NCBI GenBank assembly: GCA_029782365.1
Contig: JAKOUW010000160.1
Location: forward strand, 62,001-126,000
Direction of reading: 5' to 3'
DNA from: Chloroflexota bacterium
GTDB taxonomy: Bacteria > Chloroflexota > Anaerolineae > Anaerolineales > UBA4823
Length of the DNA: 64,000 nt
Shown here piece by piece: positions 52,881 to 61,371 of the stretch (its first letter is position 1; each line of letters opens with the position of its first letter). The notes under the pieces were generated by a model, which did no database searches, was not told the origin of the DNA, and saw only the letters and a program-made list of their open reading frames with translations. The position numbers and the translations under genes were made by a program.

Positions 52881-52915
52881 CTGGAGAGCGCATCTCAACG
52901 AGATGCGCTCTCCAG
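52881..52915. repeat. 16-bp intercistronic hairpin
   Basis: A perfect 16-base inverted repeat (52881-52896 and 52900-52915) with a 3-base loop AAC, in the gap between the oxidase subunit I gene and the fusion gene. No T-tract follows on either strand, so it is not an ordinary terminator. It may set relative mRNA levels or processing. Confidence 0.85.
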
Positions 52916-52925
52916 AAACAATGAT

Positions 52926-54578
52926 CTAGCGGATTATAAAACCGGGCGAAGTGAGTTGAATCGTTGAGATTTGCGCTACGAGCTGTGGGCCATACGCGAT
53001 GACGATCAGCAGAATGGTAGCGGCCAACCAGGGAGCCCAACGGTCCAACCAGGCGGGTGACGCGGCGGGATCTTGCATTGCCTCGGCCTGGGGCACCTGG
53101 ACATCTGCTTTCTCGGCGTTCTTGGAGAATGCGGTAACAGCCAGGATCACAACATACAAGTATGCGGCTACCAGGAGGATTGCTCCTCCCACCGCATCCT
53201 GGATCAAACGGCCATTCCAGGCATCCGGAACATAGGGGGCAATACCCAATGGGGTGCGGCGCGGGGCGCCGAGCAGGCCGAGGGTGTGCATGCCGTTCGA
53301 GAAGATGATCATGCCGACAAACCACAGCCAGGCCTGGATCACAGCCCATTGGGGTTTCCAGAGCTTCTTGCCTGTCAAATACGGCACCAGCCAATACGAA
53401 ATGCCCATAAACGACAGAGTAACTGCTGAAGCAACCGTCAGGTGGAAGTGACCCGGAACCCAGGTTGTATTGTGGATCACCAGGTTGATATTATAAGAGG
53501 CATTGGTGATGCCGCCGATGCCTCCGAAGAAAAAGAGGATGCCAGCCAGGAGCTGAGAGGCCACCGAAGGATCACCCCAGGGCAAAGCACGAATCCAGCC
53601 CAACATCCCTTTGCCACCGCGTTGCCGGGCACTGTATTCCAGCGAGGCGATGACCGTAAAGGCTGTCATCATAGACGGGAAGAAAACAGAGTAGGTGAGC
53701 AGGGCGTGAATGTACTTCCACAGAGGGGGCACACCCGGATCGACAAATTGATGGTGGAAGCCCAATGGGATAGAAAGCACCAGGAATAGCCAGAATGCCA
53801 CGCGCGCCAGCGAATCACTGAACAGTTTTCCGCCTGCCTGCTTGGGGAGCAAGGCATACCAGGAAACGTAGGCTGGCAGCAGCCAGAAATATACCAACGG
53901 GTGGCCGGTAAACCAAAACTCAGTGCGGGCAAACTGCGGATCTACACCGGGCAGCCAACCCAACGACCAGGGGAGAAGTTGGGTGAGTATCTCTGCCGCC
54001 ACACCCAGGGTAGCAAACTGCCAGAGGACCATGGTGATCAGGCCGCCGAAGGTCATCAAGGGAGTGCGGACACCGGGGTTGGCTTTGCGCCAATCCATAT
54101 ACGTGAGGTAAAACCCCCAACCTTCCACCCAACTGCCCACGACCACCAGGGTCAAACCCAGGTAAAACAAGGGGCTGGCTTTCATGGGAGGGTAGAAAGT
54201 GTACAGCACGGATGCCTGGTTGAGCAAAATTGGCACTGCGGTGATCAACAGGCCAGCGACCATGATGCCAAATCCAGCGTAATTGAGCTTTGGCAGCTTC
54301 AAAGGCCGTTGTAAACCGTGAATCGTGGTGAGCGTCAGGAATCCGGTGATGAAAAATGTAGTCCAAACCAATGCATTCAAGACACCGTGCAGCGTCAGTC
54401 CCTGGTAATAAGACTGGATGATTGGCTTGAGATATTGGTAAAGATCGATCTTGGCGCCTTCGAAAGCCTGCAGAGGGCCAAACAGGCTGCCGATGGATAA
54501 GGCGGTGACCGCCACAAACAGGTGCCAGGAGATAAATTTCTTTTCAGTTGCTGAAATTTGGTAAGTAGATGCAGTCAT
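52926..54578 (-). CDS. Cytochrome c oxidase subunit I, ba3-like (B-family)
   Basis: A 550-residue heme-copper oxidase subunit I with about 13 membrane helices. Ligands: His64 (low-spin heme), His226 with crosslinked Tyr230 ('GHPLVYFWL'), CuB His275/His276 ('GFHHQF') and His377/His379 ('VPGHFHLTV'). The PGHFHLT form and the pattern of the loops agree with B-family (ba3-type) oxidases rather than aa3 types. It reduces oxygen and pumps protons, using one K-like proton channel. It is preceded by subunit II (17 bases). Confidence 0.93.
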   Translation of the reverse strand: MTASTYQISATEKKFISWHLFVAVTALSIGSLFGPLQAFEGAKIDLYQYLKPIIQSYYQGLTLHGVLNALVWTTFFITGFLTLTTIHGLQRPLKLPKLNYAGFGIMVAGLLITAVPILLNQASVLYTFYPPMKASPLFYLGLTLVVVGSWVEGWGFYLTYMDWRKANPGVRTPLMTFGGLITMVLWQFATLGVAAEILTQLLPWSLGWLPGVDPQFARTEFWFTGHPLVYFWLLPAYVSWYALLPKQAGGKLFSDSLARVAFWLFLVLSIPLGFHHQFVDPGVPPLWKYIHALLTYSVFFPSMMTAFTVIASLEYSARQRGGKGMLGWIRALPWGDPSVASQLLAGILFFFGGIGGITNASYNINLVIHNTTWVPGHFHLTVASAVTLSFMGISYWLVPYLTGKKLWKPQWAVIQAWLWFVGMIIFSNGMHTLGLLGAPRRTPLGIAPYVPDAWNGRLIQDAVGGAILLVAAYLYVVILAVTAFSKNAEKADVQVPQAEAMQDPAASPAWLDRWAPWLAATILLIVIAYGPQLVAQISTIQLTSPGFIIR

Positions 54579-54595
54579 GTTGCCTCCTCTGGTGC

Positions 54596-55108
54596 TTAGG
54601 GGGTGACTTCGAGCGTGCCGAACATCGCTGGGTGGCTGGCGCCGCAGTATTCGGTGCAGATATACTGGTAAGTGCCGGTTTTATCCAGCTTGATAGTCAA
54701 TTTGGAAACCTGGCCTGGCACAACTTGCACGTTTAAGTTGGTGGCTTCGCCGGTGCTCAGGTTGGCAAGCTTGAATCCATGTTGGACATCGATGCTGGTG
54801 ATATAGAACGTTACACTTGAACCCACCGGAACACTCAGGGTGTTGGGTGTAAACTTCCACATCTGCGCCAACACGTACGCCTCATACTTGCCGCCGCCCA
54901 AATCGCGCAAGCCTGGGTTTGCAAATGGACCTTCTTTATTGACTGTTTTCGGGTCGACCCGGTTCTGGGGAGCCGGGACATTAATACCCATCATAAATCC
55001 GGCGACGCTGACGGCTGTTGCAAATACAACCAGTAACACAACTGTTACGATAATCCAATTGCGCTCATAAGAGTCAATATGCAGAGATGGTTTTGCTTGC
55101 CCGCTCAT
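54596..55108 (-). CDS. Cytochrome c oxidase subunit II, ba3-like
   Basis: A 170-residue protein with one N-terminal membrane helix and a cupredoxin domain holding the dinuclear CuA site: His in 'SIDVQHGFKL' and 'CTEYCGASHPAMFG' (two Cys, His and Met). It receives electrons from cytochromes c. ATG 55108 overlaps the stop of the small subunit IIa gene as ATGA. Confidence 0.94.
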   Translation of the reverse strand: MSGQAKPSLHIDSYERNWIIVTVVLLVVFATAVSVAGFMMGINVPAPQNRVDPKTVNKEGPFANPGLRDLGGGKYEAYVLAQMWKFTPNTLSVPVGSSVTFYITSIDVQHGFKLANLSTGEATNLNVQVVPGQVSKLTIKLDKTGTYQYICTEYCGASHPAMFGTLEVTP

Positions 55109-55245
55109 ATTGTTGCCCCTCGAGAGACCAACAGGTAATACACGTAACTCCACAGCACGATCAGGGTGATCACAAAGATCACCAGGACGGCGACCGTGCC
55201 TTTTGGCTTGAACTCTTCTTGCTTGTTTGGTTTGTTTTTTGCCAT
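55105..55245 (-). CDS. Cytochrome c oxidase subunit IIa-like small membrane protein
   Basis: A 46-residue protein, too short for usual gene finders, beginning 'MAKNKPNKQEEFKPKG' and ending in one membrane helix with 'WSYVYYLLVSRG'. It matches the size and topology of the single-helix subunit IIa found in ba3-type oxidases. The ATG at 55245 has a GGAGGA ribosome site, and its stop overlaps the subunit II start (ATGA), so the two are translated as a coupled pair. This overlap supports its reality. Confidence 0.85.
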   Translation of the reverse strand: MAKNKPNKQEEFKPKGTVAVLVIFVITLIVLWSYVYYLLVSRGATI

Positions 55246-55314
55246 TACACATCCTCCTCACGATTTAGAATAAAATGGTTGTCAAACCAGGCAGTTCCCA
55301 GAACACTGCCTAAT

Positions 55315-56058
55315 TCATGGTGTGGGCAGTCCCTGTGAACAGGGGCTGGACGAAAGCGGCTCCTGGAGAATCTGGTCCAGGTCGGCGCTGATCTGGAGAG
55401 CAGAAAGAGCAGGTGGATACACCGCTCGCCAACAGCCAGCCGGATCGATTAAGAAAACAAGGGGCGTGTGCGCAATTTTGCCCTGAGCATCTGTGGCATA
55501 ATCGAGATCGTAGCTGGCCGCCAGATCATGCGTTTCTTGGGGCTGTCCAACTGCAGCGGAAAAACCGGGTCCGTAGGGTTCAATGAAGCGCTGGAGAATG
55601 GCAGGTGTGTCGCGCAGCGGGTCGATACTGACCATCACCACCTCAACTCGCACCGAATTATTCCCCAAACTTTGGAGCACCTCTGCCAACCGTTGCAAAA
55701 CTGCAGGGCAGTCTTGTTGGCAGTGAGTGTAACCAAAGTAGAGCAGAACGGCTGTCCCTCGCAAAGCGCTAAGCTCCAGCGGCCTGCCGTCTGCCCCGAG
55801 CAGACGAAAACCAACCGCTGGAACCGCCGGGTTTAGTTCAGCTCCGTTGAGGTGCTTCAGTGCTCGCAGTTGGCGTCCCAGGCTAAAGCTGATAATTACC
55901 AGCGCTAAACCGATTATGACGCTCGCCCCAAAAAGCAGCCAATATTTTTTCAAGGTACAGAATAGAAAACAATGAAATGCGCTAATCGTTGCGCAATTAA
56001 CTAACTGCTCAGGGCTGGCGGATTTCTGCCTGGACTGTGATTGCACCGGCTTTTTCAA
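55315..56058 (-). CDS. SCO1/SenC-family copper protein
   Basis: A 247-residue protein with one membrane helix and a thioredoxin-fold SCO domain. The copper-binding CxxxC is 'CQQDCP', and the conserved His is in 'KIAHTPLVFLID'. SCO proteins deliver copper to, or reduce, the CuA site of oxidase subunit II. The ATG start at 56058 overlaps the upstream PCuAC gene by 50 bases; an internal TTG at 55953 would remove the N-terminal 35 residues and stay outside that gene. Confidence 0.88.
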   Translation of the reverse strand: MKKPVQSQSRQKSASPEQLVNCATISAFHCFLFCTLKKYWLLFGASVIIGLALVIISFSLGRQLRALKHLNGAELNPAVPAVGFRLLGADGRPLELSALRGTAVLLYFGYTHCQQDCPAVLQRLAEVLQSLGNNSVRVEVVMVSIDPLRDTPAILQRFIEPYGPGFSAAVGQPQETHDLAASYDLDYATDAQGKIAHTPLVFLIDPAGCWRAVYPPALSALQISADLDQILQEPLSSSPCSQGLPTP

Positions 56059-56452
56059 ACTTTAACTCAATGGATTGCTTGCTGCCTGCCTCAAAGCTAC
56101 CTTTCTTTTCCATGCACATGATATGGATCCCGCCAGGCTTTAACTCAATAGTGCCGTTGGCGGGGATTTCAATTCCATCGGGGATGGGTTTCATGCTCAT
56201 CACGCCATTGGCATCCATCATCGATTCGTGCAGTTCTGTCGATCCACAGTTAGCGTTTTGCACAGCTATCAGTCGATCGGCGTCACCAGAGTTGGAGATC
56301 TTCAGGTAGAAAGCAGAAGTCATTGTTTCGGCTGGCGCAGCTCGTCCCCAGGCTTCAGTGATGGAAATCCGCCGTGACGTGCCTGACTGACAGGCAGGGA
56401 TCAATGCGGCGAGTATGAAGATCAAGAAGATTGGTCGAATATTTTTCTTCAT
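56009..56452 (-). CDS. PCuAC copper chaperone lipoprotein
   Basis: A 147-residue protein with lipobox 'LIPAC' and the PCuAC fold. The copper-binding set H-x(n)-M and H-x-M appears in 'ELHESMMDANGVMSMKP' and 'GGIHIMCM'. PCuAC proteins deliver Cu(I) to CuA of the oxidase together with SCO. It is in a run with three SCO genes, upstream of the oxidase genes in the same direction. Confidence 0.92.
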   Translation of the reverse strand: MKKNIRPIFLIFILAALIPACQSGTSRRISITEAWGRAAPAETMTSAFYLKISNSGDADRLIAVQNANCGSTELHESMMDANGVMSMKPIPDGIEIPANGTIELKPGGIHIMCMEKKGSFEAGSKQSIELKFEKAGAITVQAEIRQP

Positions 56453-56470
56453 TTCTTGCCTCCTTTTTGG

Positions 56471-57067
56471 TTATCGCAGCATGTAATTGAGATCATCGGC
56501 AAGATCTGCCGCTGGTGTGCCGTAAGGCCAAATCAGCTTGAGATAACCCTGCTGGTTGATAGCCATGAGTGCCGCTGTATGCTCCATCAGGTAATCTTTG
56601 CTGTTGGTGTTTTCTTGGCGGGCGAAATAAACACCGAAAGGCGAGGCGATATTTTGGATCTCTCTCACAGACCCTGTCAGTCCCAAAAAACTTGGATCAA
56701 ACTGCGCCATGTAGCTGTTTAGCACGGCAGGTGTATCGCGCTCTGGGTCAACGGTGATCATAATGACCTGGATATGCTCCGCACCATTCCCCATGATTCC
56801 CATAGCCTTTTTGATTTCGGACAAAGTGGTAGGGCAAACATCCGGGCAAAAAGTATACCCAAAATAAAGGAGAACGATCTTGCCGCGGAAATCGCTGAGT
56901 TTGACTGACTGACCGTGCATTGATGTGAGACTGAAGTCTTTGGCTGCTTCGGGGGATTGCAGTACTGTGCCGTGAAAATTATGTGGACCAAAGAACTTGA
57001 TTCCTACGAAGATGCCTAACCCGACTGCGATGATGACTGCAAGAAGGAGAAGAGGTTTCTTTTGCAT
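56471..57067 (-). CDS. SCO1/SenC-family copper protein
   Basis: A 198-residue protein with one membrane helix and a SCO domain: CxxxC as 'CPDVCP' and conserved His in 'YLMEHTAALMAI'. All copper ligands of canonical SCO proteins are present, so it is a good candidate for the main CuA assembly factor. It precedes the PCuAC gene by 18 bases. Confidence 0.93.
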   Translation of the reverse strand: MQKKPLLLLAVIIAVGLGIFVGIKFFGPHNFHGTVLQSPEAAKDFSLTSMHGQSVKLSDFRGKIVLLYFGYTFCPDVCPTTLSEIKKAMGIMGNGAEHIQVIMITVDPERDTPAVLNSYMAQFDPSFLGLTGSVREIQNIASPFGVYFARQENTNSKDYLMEHTAALMAINQQGYLKLIWPYGTPAADLADDLNYMLR

Positions 57068-57076
57068 TTCGAATTG

Positions 57077-57751
57077 TTAAGGTGCGTAACACAAAAAGAG
57101 GTGGGCTGCTTCATATGCCAGGCGAGCGGCTCCAACGCTTTTATGAATCTCATCTACCAGGACATTGATATGGCGCATAATTCGTTCTGAATTCGATGTC
57201 AGCCCGCTGTAACGGTATTCCCCCCGGATGATGCCGTAAGCATCTACCAGCGTGAACACCTGATCCAGTTTGATTGAGCCATCGGGGTTGGATTGGTAAA
57301 ATACTTCAAAGCCTCCACCAACCACGGTTTTCAGCAGGGTGGCATCTTGCATGGTTCCGATGCGCCAGGTGGCTGGCTCCGCCTGGTTGGCCTGGGCGAA
57401 CTGCAAGAGCGCTGCAGATGTATCGTGTACAGGGTCAACGCTGATAGTGACAATTTGGACCGGGATGCCGCCGGATTTGTAGCTTGCCAGGTTGGCCTGC
57501 ACAGCTCGTAACGTATCCAGGCTTGCGGTGCAGTCCTGGCCGCAGCGTGTGTACATAAAGCTGTACACCACAATGCTGCCGCGCAACGATTCGTTTGTTA
57601 ACCGTTTGCCCTCCTGGTCGGTCAACGCAAAACCAGGCGCGAGACGAATGCGAGGAAGCACTTTGATCGGCTGAATTACAGCAAAGGCCAATGCAGAGCC
57701 TATAAACAGTACGATGACCGTGATCATAATGAAAAACACTATGCGTTTCAT
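57077..57751 (-). CDS. SCO-like protein lacking the copper-binding His
   Basis: A protein of about 224 residues with one membrane helix and a SCO-like domain. CxxxC is 'CGQDC', but the place of the conserved His reads 'KLDQVFTLVDAYG', so the His is replaced by Gln. This suggests a thiol-disulfide role rather than copper transfer. The ATG at 57751 lacks a clear ribosome site. It is first in a run of three SCO/PCuAC genes (gap of nine bases to the next). Confidence 0.82.
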   Translation of the reverse strand: MKRIVFFIMITVIVLFIGSALAFAVIQPIKVLPRIRLAPGFALTDQEGKRLTNESLRGSIVVYSFMYTRCGQDCTASLDTLRAVQANLASYKSGGIPVQIVTISVDPVHDTSAALLQFAQANQAEPATWRIGTMQDATLLKTVVGGGFEVFYQSNPDGSIKLDQVFTLVDAYGIIRGEYRYSGLTSNSERIMRHINVLVDEIHKSVGAARLAYEAAHLFLCYAP

Positions 57752-57866
57752 GCAAAAAATGTATGGTAGCGTCAAACAACGAGGGATATTGTGAAAATTT
57801 TAGCATGTTCTTTGTCATTTTTTTGGGTGATTCAATACATGATGACGGGTGATTTAAATAAAAAGA

Positions 57867-57889
57867 GGCTGTCCGTTTTGCAGACAGCC
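57867..57889 (-). terminator. Terminator of the ABC transporter operon
   Basis: A 7-base stem (GGCTGTC at 57867-57873, GACAGCC at 57883-57889) with a 9-base loop. On the minus strand a T-rich tract follows. It is 16 bases past the ATPase stop codon. Confidence 0.85.
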
Positions 57890-57904
57890 CCAGCCAGATG
57901 ATCG

Positions 57905-58684
57905 CTATTTGAGTTTTTGCACTTTCATGATCGGTTCCATAAATTTGCTCGTTCGCTCATCACGTGGATTACCAAAGACCTCTTCGGGTGGACCCTGCTC
58001 GACAATTTCCCCCTGGTCAATGTAAATCACCCGATCGGAAACTTCGCGCGCAAAGCCCATCTCATGTGTCACGATAAGCATGGTGGTCCCTTCCATGGCA
58101 AGCTGTTTGATGACATCCAATACCTCGCCAATCAACTCAGGATCGAGTGCAGAAGTAGGCTCATCGAACAACATGACCTTGGGTTCCATCGCCAGGGCAC
58201 GTGCGATGGCCACGCGTTGTTTTTGACCCCCAGAAAGACGGATAGGGTGAACGTCGTATTTGGCCGAAAGACCGACCTTATCAAGATAACGCTTGCCGGT
58301 GGGTATGGCCTGGTTTTTGGGTATATTTTTGACGGTGATCAGGCCTTCGATCACGTTTTCCAGGGCGGTCATATGGGGGAATAGGTTGAATTCCTGGAAA
58401 ACCATGCCTGTACTCAGGCGCAGGGCAGTTACTTTCTGGCGGTCAACGGCGATTCCTGGTCCGCTGGTGATGGATTGGCCGGCAATTGTGATTGTCCCAA
58501 CAGAAGGTTCTTCCAGGAAGTTCAAGCAGCGCAATAAGGTGCTTTTGCCTGAACCACTGCGACCGATCAAAACCAGCACTTCTTTTGGTTCAACCGTGAA
58601 AGACACGCCTTTCAGAATATGCAGCATGCCAAACCATTTGTGTAAGTTCTCAACCTGGACAATCGGTTCAGCGCTCATAAGCAT
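57905..58684 (-). CDS. Polar amino acid ABC transporter, ATP-binding protein
   Basis: A 259-residue ATPase of the HisP/GlnQ type: Walker A '[13 protein letters not shown]', signature '[15 protein letters not shown]' and Walker B '[14 protein letters not shown]', H-loop 'IVTHEMGFA'. It drives uptake of polar amino acids with the permease and binding protein encoded upstream. Its start overlaps the permease gene by 17 bases. Confidence 0.95.
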   Translation of the reverse strand: MLMSAEPIVQVENLHKWFGMLHILKGVSFTVEPKEVLVLIGRSGSGKSTLLRCLNFLEEPSVGTITIAGQSITSGPGIAVDRQKVTALRLSTGMVFQEFNLFPHMTALENVIEGLITVKNIPKNQAIPTGKRYLDKVGLSAKYDVHPIRLSGGQKQRVAIARALAMEPKVMLFDEPTSALDPELIGEVLDVIKQLAMEGTTMLIVTHEMGFAREVSDRVIYIDQGEIVEQGPPEEVFGNPRDERTSKFMEPIMKVQKLK

Positions 58685-59540
58685 GCGCCATCCTTTTCTC
58701 CAGAGACCCCACCAGCCAAGAGCTGACGATGGTCAGCAACCAATATAATATGGCGGCTACCAAAAACATTTCCATAAACTTGCTATCCTGGCGAGCGAAA
58801 CGGTTGGCCCGGAAAGTCATCTCCCACACACCCATGACTGAAACCTGGGCAGAGTCTTTTTGCATGGCGATGAACTGGTTGCCGATATCTGGAATGATTA
58901 CCCGCACAGCCTGGGGGAGAATGATGCGCTGCATAATTTGCCAATTATTCATGCCGATGGCTTCCGCCGCTTCCCGCTGGCCGTGGCTGATCGATTGGAT
59001 GCCAGCGCGGAAGATTTCGGTCATATACGCGCCATAGTTCAGGCTGAGGGCCAGGATACCAGCCTGTACAGCATCCATAATGAACAACCGGCCCAATCCC
59101 TCCTGACCGATTGCCATCAGGTGTTGGCCGACCTGGGGCAAGCCATTATATATAATGAAAATTTGCACCAACAAAGGCGTGCCGCGGAAAACAGAAACAT
59201 AAAATCCCGAAACTCCCTGAAAAATCGAATTCCTGGATAAACGGCCAACAGCCCCAACCAGCGCCAGGAGGGTTGCGAAGAAGATCGAGGCCAATGAAAT
59301 CCAAATCGTTGTCCACAGACCTTCTAAAACAAAGCCATAATGGGCATAGGCATAATTCGGGTCGAAGTTCAACTGCAGAAGAACAAAGGTCAGAAAGATC
59401 ATTAAACCAGCCCAAACAACACCAATCCTGACCGTGGCGATCATTCGCTTCTTGGTTTTCTCGGCAACAAGAGCTTGACCGGTTGGCAGATCCGGATCTG
59501 GTCCAGGAGGGCGTTCCATTGTGGGAGAAATAGCAGTCAT
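58668..59540 (-). CDS. Polar amino acid ABC transporter, permease
   Basis: A 290-residue permease of the HisM family with about five or six membrane helices and the EAA loop '[20 protein letters not shown]' (about residue 190-210), which contacts the ATPase. Its N-terminus is longer than usual, with a hydrophilic '[17 protein letters not shown]'. The start has a GAGGTGA site. It lies past a terminator from the binding-protein gene. Confidence 0.93.
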   Translation of the reverse strand: MTAISPTMERPPGPDPDLPTGQALVAEKTKKRMIATVRIGVVWAGLMIFLTFVLLQLNFDPNYAYAHYGFVLEGLWTTIWISLASIFFATLLALVGAVGRLSRNSIFQGVSGFYVSVFRGTPLLVQIFIIYNGLPQVGQHLMAIGQEGLGRLFIMDAVQAGILALSLNYGAYMTEIFRAGIQSISHGQREAAEAIGMNNWQIMQRIILPQAVRVIIPDIGNQFIAMQKDSAQVSVMGVWEMTFRANRFARQDSKFMEMFLVAAILYWLLTIVSSWLVGSLEKRMAHAYER

Positions 59541-59565
59541 TCAATCACCTCGGTATAGATAACAA

Positions 59566-59597
59566 AAAAGGTGAGGCCAGGAAAGGCCTCACCTTTT
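59566..59597 (-). terminator. Intercistronic terminator between binding-protein and permease genes
   Basis: A 13-base perfect stem (59566-59578 and 59585-59597) with a 6-base loop and six Ts on the minus strand. It lies between the binding-protein stop (59611) and the permease ATG (59540). It likely lets partial read-through, giving excess binding protein. Confidence 0.9.
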
Positions 59598-59610
59598 ATA
59601 GACAAAGAAA

Positions 59611-60546
59611 TTATTTCCATTGACCCAATTGGCCCAAATCGAACTTGGCGGCGGCGCTGGTCAGGTCTGTACCGTAATACTGCTGGGAGAGTTTCAGCAA
59701 AGTGCCATCCCCGTGGAGCTGCTGGATAATTTCTGAAACTTTCTTTGCCAAGGGAATCGGATCTTTGCTGTGAGCTTTATCGATCGCCACGCTCAGGTAT
59801 TCGAAGAACACCGGGTCGCCTAACTGCTTGAACGGCCCGCCGTTTTGGATTTGCAGCAAGCCGGTAGGCTCGGCAGTCAAAACTGCGTCCAAACGGGTGC
59901 CGTCACCCAGGGCCAGATCCTGGAATGCGGTGGTGTCGGTATCATATCCTTTGAAATCTGCATTTTGCACGACCAGGTTGATGGTCTCGCCGGGGATTTT
60001 TAATTTACCGAGCAAATAAGCATCATAGGTACAACCGGTGCAGGCGCCAATTTTCTTGCCGCTTAAGTCGGAAGGTTTAGTGAATGTTTTGTTGTCTTTG
60101 TTGACAAAGAAGGCCGCTGGTGTGGTGTAATAGGGCTGAGTAAAGAGTAGTTTGTCCATGCGTTCGGGGGTGATGGTCATGGAACCGACACTCAAATCCC
60201 AGCGATCGGCCCAACTACCGCTGGTGATCAGGGTCCAATCGGGTGTCACGAAACAGGCTTCCACGCCTAGTTTTTGGGCGATTGCAACAGAAACATCAAT
60301 ATCGAAACCGGACAACTCAGAGGCGGTATGTTGATCTGAGGCGCATTTGGTCTGAGCAGCGCGCTTACCATTTTCCACCAATTGCGACTGAGGCGGGTAA
60401 GCCGGGTCGGTGGAAACGATGAGCGTGCCGCGCGCCTGCACCACAGCCAGCCAGTCATTGCTTGATTGAGTGGCGGCGGAGGCGCAGCTCGCCAATAACA
60501 GGCTGAGGACCAGGAAAGCGCAAAAAATAGGGAACAGTTTCTTCAT
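59611..60546 (-). CDS. Polar amino acid ABC transporter, substrate-binding lipoprotein
   Basis: A 311-residue SBP_bac_3-family protein with lipobox 'LLASC' and the family body ('SGFDIDVSVAIAQKLGVEA', 'GSMTITPERMDKLLFTQPYY' in part). Four or more Cys besides the lipobox are present; two at 'IGACTGCTYDAYLL'. The first gene of the operon. ATG 60546 has AAGGAG upstream. The substrate is a polar amino acid or related compound; not decided. Confidence 0.93.
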   Translation of the reverse strand: MKKLFPIFCAFLVLSLLLASCASAATQSSNDWLAVVQARGTLIVSTDPAYPPQSQLVENGKRAAQTKCASDQHTASELSGFDIDVSVAIAQKLGVEACFVTPDWTLITSGSWADRWDLSVGSMTITPERMDKLLFTQPYYTTPAAFFVNKDNKTFTKPSDLSGKKIGACTGCTYDAYLLGKLKIPGETINLVVQNADFKGYDTDTTAFQDLALGDGTRLDAVLTAEPTGLLQIQNGGPFKQLGDPVFFEYLSVAIDKAHSKDPIPLAKKVSEIIQQLHGDGTLLKLSQQYYGTDLTSAAAKFDLGQLGQWK

Positions 60547-60956
60547 ATTCTTCTCCTTTGTTTGGCTGGAAAAATTCACTTTTTTGAATACCTTTTTTGC
60601 TTACCCCGCGCGCCTGTATTCTGGATGGTAAGCAATAAGGCCTTCACCACGGGTTTATTGTAGCGCAATATGGTTGAGAATGCAATCAGGCAGATTCCGA
60701 AAGGCCCAAAAGCGAGCGCTTTTTTTGGCGTTTTAAGTCGCTTTGATAAGAAGGGTTCGGATGATTCGGAAGAACCGTTACCTGGGACATGCCTGACACG
60801 AAAAGGATTCGAATCGGAGTTGAGGGCCCCAAAAAACTCGTTTTGTTTGATTTGCCTGGGAAATTCTATTGATGCCACGTGTGCAATCAGGGCCCTTGAT
60901 GTAGAATGAATATAACTGGATTGCATTCAACCACTCTCTTGTTCGAAAGGATGTCT
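60547..60956. other. Divergent intergenic region upstream of the ABC operon
   Basis: About 410 bases. On the minus strand a TTGCAT (60685-60680), 17 bases, TACAAT (60662-60657) arrangement could start the ABC transcript, giving a leader of about 105 bases. In that leader GCTTACC and GGTAAGC (60599-60605 and 60627-60633) can pair. A short hairpin AAAAGCG-AG-CGCTTTT followed by T lies at 60708-60725. An open frame on each strand here has no start signals and is not supported as a gene. Confidence 0.4.
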
Positions 60957-61211
60957 ATGTCTGTACCTCCACCTGCACCTGTCTATGTGGACCCTGGCTA
61001 TCGAGCCGGAGGTTTTAACCACGTTGTGATCTCGAAGATCGATATCCCGTTTTGGAGCCTGGTGGGACTGTTGATTAAAATTGCGATCGCCTCCATCCCT
61101 GCCGCGATCGTGATGATGATCATTTTTTCTGTTTTCTTTGGCTGCATGTGGGCGACTTTGGCCGCAATCGGCCTGAGCTTCACCAGCCTGATTTCCACGT
61201 TGAATCGCTGA
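60957..61211 (+). CDS. Small two-helix membrane protein, unknown function
   Basis: An 84-residue protein with a Pro-rich N-terminus ('PPPAPVYVDPGY') and two hydrophobic helices near residues 34-60 and 62-78. It is not assigned to a family. ATG 60957 is preceded by AAAGG; ATG 60951 is an alternative. It is likely expressed alone. Confidence 0.6.
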   Translation: MSVPPPAPVYVDPGYRAGGFNHVVISKIDIPFWSLVGLLIKIAIASIPAAIVMMIIFSVFFGCMWATLAAIGLSFTSLISTLNR

Positions 61212-61371
61212 TTGACCCACATTTAAGAAAAAACAGACGCCAGACCTAGCCACTTGGATAGGTGCCGCCTCGCCTGACAGTCTGGTAGATACTCTCCATG
61301 GTATTGGGGAGATTTAAGGTTTAATGGTGTATTCTTTAGCTAATACAGTATGAATTGTTTCGGGAGGCGTT

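Noticed and set aside
60670..60909. Open frames on both strands in the gap upstream of the ABC operon
   Set aside because: No ribosome site or domain; the region fits a promoter and leader better.
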